NCBI GenBank assembly: GCA_021156245.1
Contig: JAJNBO010000165.1
Location: 1 to 6,408, forward strand
From: Ramlibacter sp.
GTDB taxonomy: Bacteria; Pseudomonadota; Gammaproteobacteria; Burkholderiales; Burkholderiaceae_C
DNA: 6,408 nt
Direction: 5' to 3'
Position 1 is the stretch's first letter, and each line of letters starts with the position of its first letter. The notes under the pieces were generated by a model. It saw only the letters and a program-made list of their open reading frames with translations. It searched no databases and was not told the DNA's origin. This document shows, one piece after another, positions 6,012 to 6,408 of the stretch. A program made the position numbers and the translations under genes.

Positions 6012-6408
6012 GGTTCCATCCTTCGCCTGAACACCAGCCGGTCGGGCTGGGATGCGGCGGCGTCGAAAGCGTAGCCCTCCAGGTCGAACGCTTCGAGCCT
6101 GCGCGGCGTTTCCACCCGCTTCATGATGGCATACCGCGCCATCAGCCCGCGCGCCTTCTTGGCGGAAAAACTCACGATCTTCCAGCCCCCGGGCTTCCAT
6201 TCCTCGAAGACGCAGTCGATCACCCGGGCCTTGAGCGCCCCGAGTTCGACCGCCTTGAAGTATTCCTGCGACGCGAGGTTCACGACCACCGGCGTCTTGT
6301 CGGCCGCCAGGGTCGCGTTCAGGTCCTCGGCGATGCGGCTGCCCCAGTAGCGGTACAGGTTGGACTTGCCGCCGATCTTCAGGGCCGTGCCCATCTCCAG
6401 CCGGTAGG
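6008..6408 (-). CDS. yaaA: Peroxide stress protein YaaA (C-terminal half; 5' end beyond window)
   Basis: The visible 132 codons correspond to about the C-terminal half of YaaA (E. coli about 258 residues). The frame is open to the right edge, where it reads [12 protein letters not shown]; the Met at 6394 is internal to the family, not the start. Recognisable motifs in order are [38 protein letters not shown] and LEGYAFD, which match E. coli YaaA almost block for block. YaaA belongs to the UPF0246/DUF328 family. In E. coli it is induced by OxyR under hydrogen peroxide and lowers free iron, limiting Fenton damage; it has also been described as a DNA-binding protein. The TGA at 6008-6010 overlaps the oxygenase ATG. 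Upstream control cannot be judged because the promoter lies outside the window. Confidence 0.94.
   Translation of the reverse strand, partial: YRLEMGTALKIGGKSNLYRYWGSRIAEDLNATLAADKTPVVVNLASQEYFKAVELGALKARVIDCVFEEWKPGGWKIVSFSAKKARGLMARYAIMKRVETPRRLEAFDLEGYAFDAAASQPDRLVFRRRMEP

Noticed and set aside
6012..6200. N-terminal extension of the oxygenase to 6200
   Set aside because: It lies wholly inside yaaA in another frame. The ATG at 6011 has a good AAGGA and the ATGA overlap.

Overview
The window looks like chromosomal DNA from a G+C-rich betaproteobacterium, most likely a Burkholderiales/Comamonadaceae-type organism (Variovorax/Ramlibacter-like). That placement is an inference. It rests on the strong G/C bias at third codon positions, a DinB with an extended fingers-region insert of a kind I recall from this group, a bimodular QueF, and LldD-type sequence details. 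No tRNA, rRNA, CRISPR array, insertion sequence or phage gene was seen. Coding density is high, and the only non-coding stretch of more than 100 bases is at 1252-1528.

Layout. (1) Positions 1-1251, minus strand: two consecutive secreted proteins built around DUF11-like ('conserved repeat') beta-sandwich modules. The first is a complete 168-residue protein. The second begins 32 bases downstream and runs off the left edge of the window after 237 codons. (2) Positions 1252-1528: a divergent control region with an A+T-rich island, two GTAAC direct repeats 20 bases apart, short inverted repeats and three possible stem-loops. (3) Positions 1529-3961, plus strand: an FMN-dependent alpha-hydroxy-acid (L-lactate-type) dehydrogenase, then the Y-family polymerase DinB (Pol IV) 21 bases later in the same frame. 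(4) Positions 3958-4289, plus strand: a promoter candidate that overlaps the dinB stop codon, an 18-base perfect palindrome, and an 87-residue tryptophan-rich two-helix membrane protein of unknown function. (5) Positions 4297-6408, minus strand: a tightly packed three-gene cluster transcribed right to left, consisting of yaaA (5' end outside the window), a prolyl-4-hydroxylase-like 2-oxoglutarate/Fe(II) oxygenase overlapping it by ATGA, and queF five bases further on.

How the parts relate. The yaaA/oxygenase/queF set is probably co-transcribed and translationally coupled. YaaA is tied to peroxide stress and intracellular iron, the oxygenase needs Fe(II), and QueF makes preQ1 for queuosine in tRNA. 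A shared oxidative-stress or iron theme is possible but not proven. The lactate-dehydrogenase/DinB pairing has no obvious functional logic. The two secreted DUF11 proteins are probably extracellular or surface structural proteins. I did not find a clearly new system. The least explained elements are the DUF11 pair with its control region, the tryptophan-rich small membrane protein with its palindromic leader, and the oxygenase of unknown substrate with an extra N-terminal helical region.
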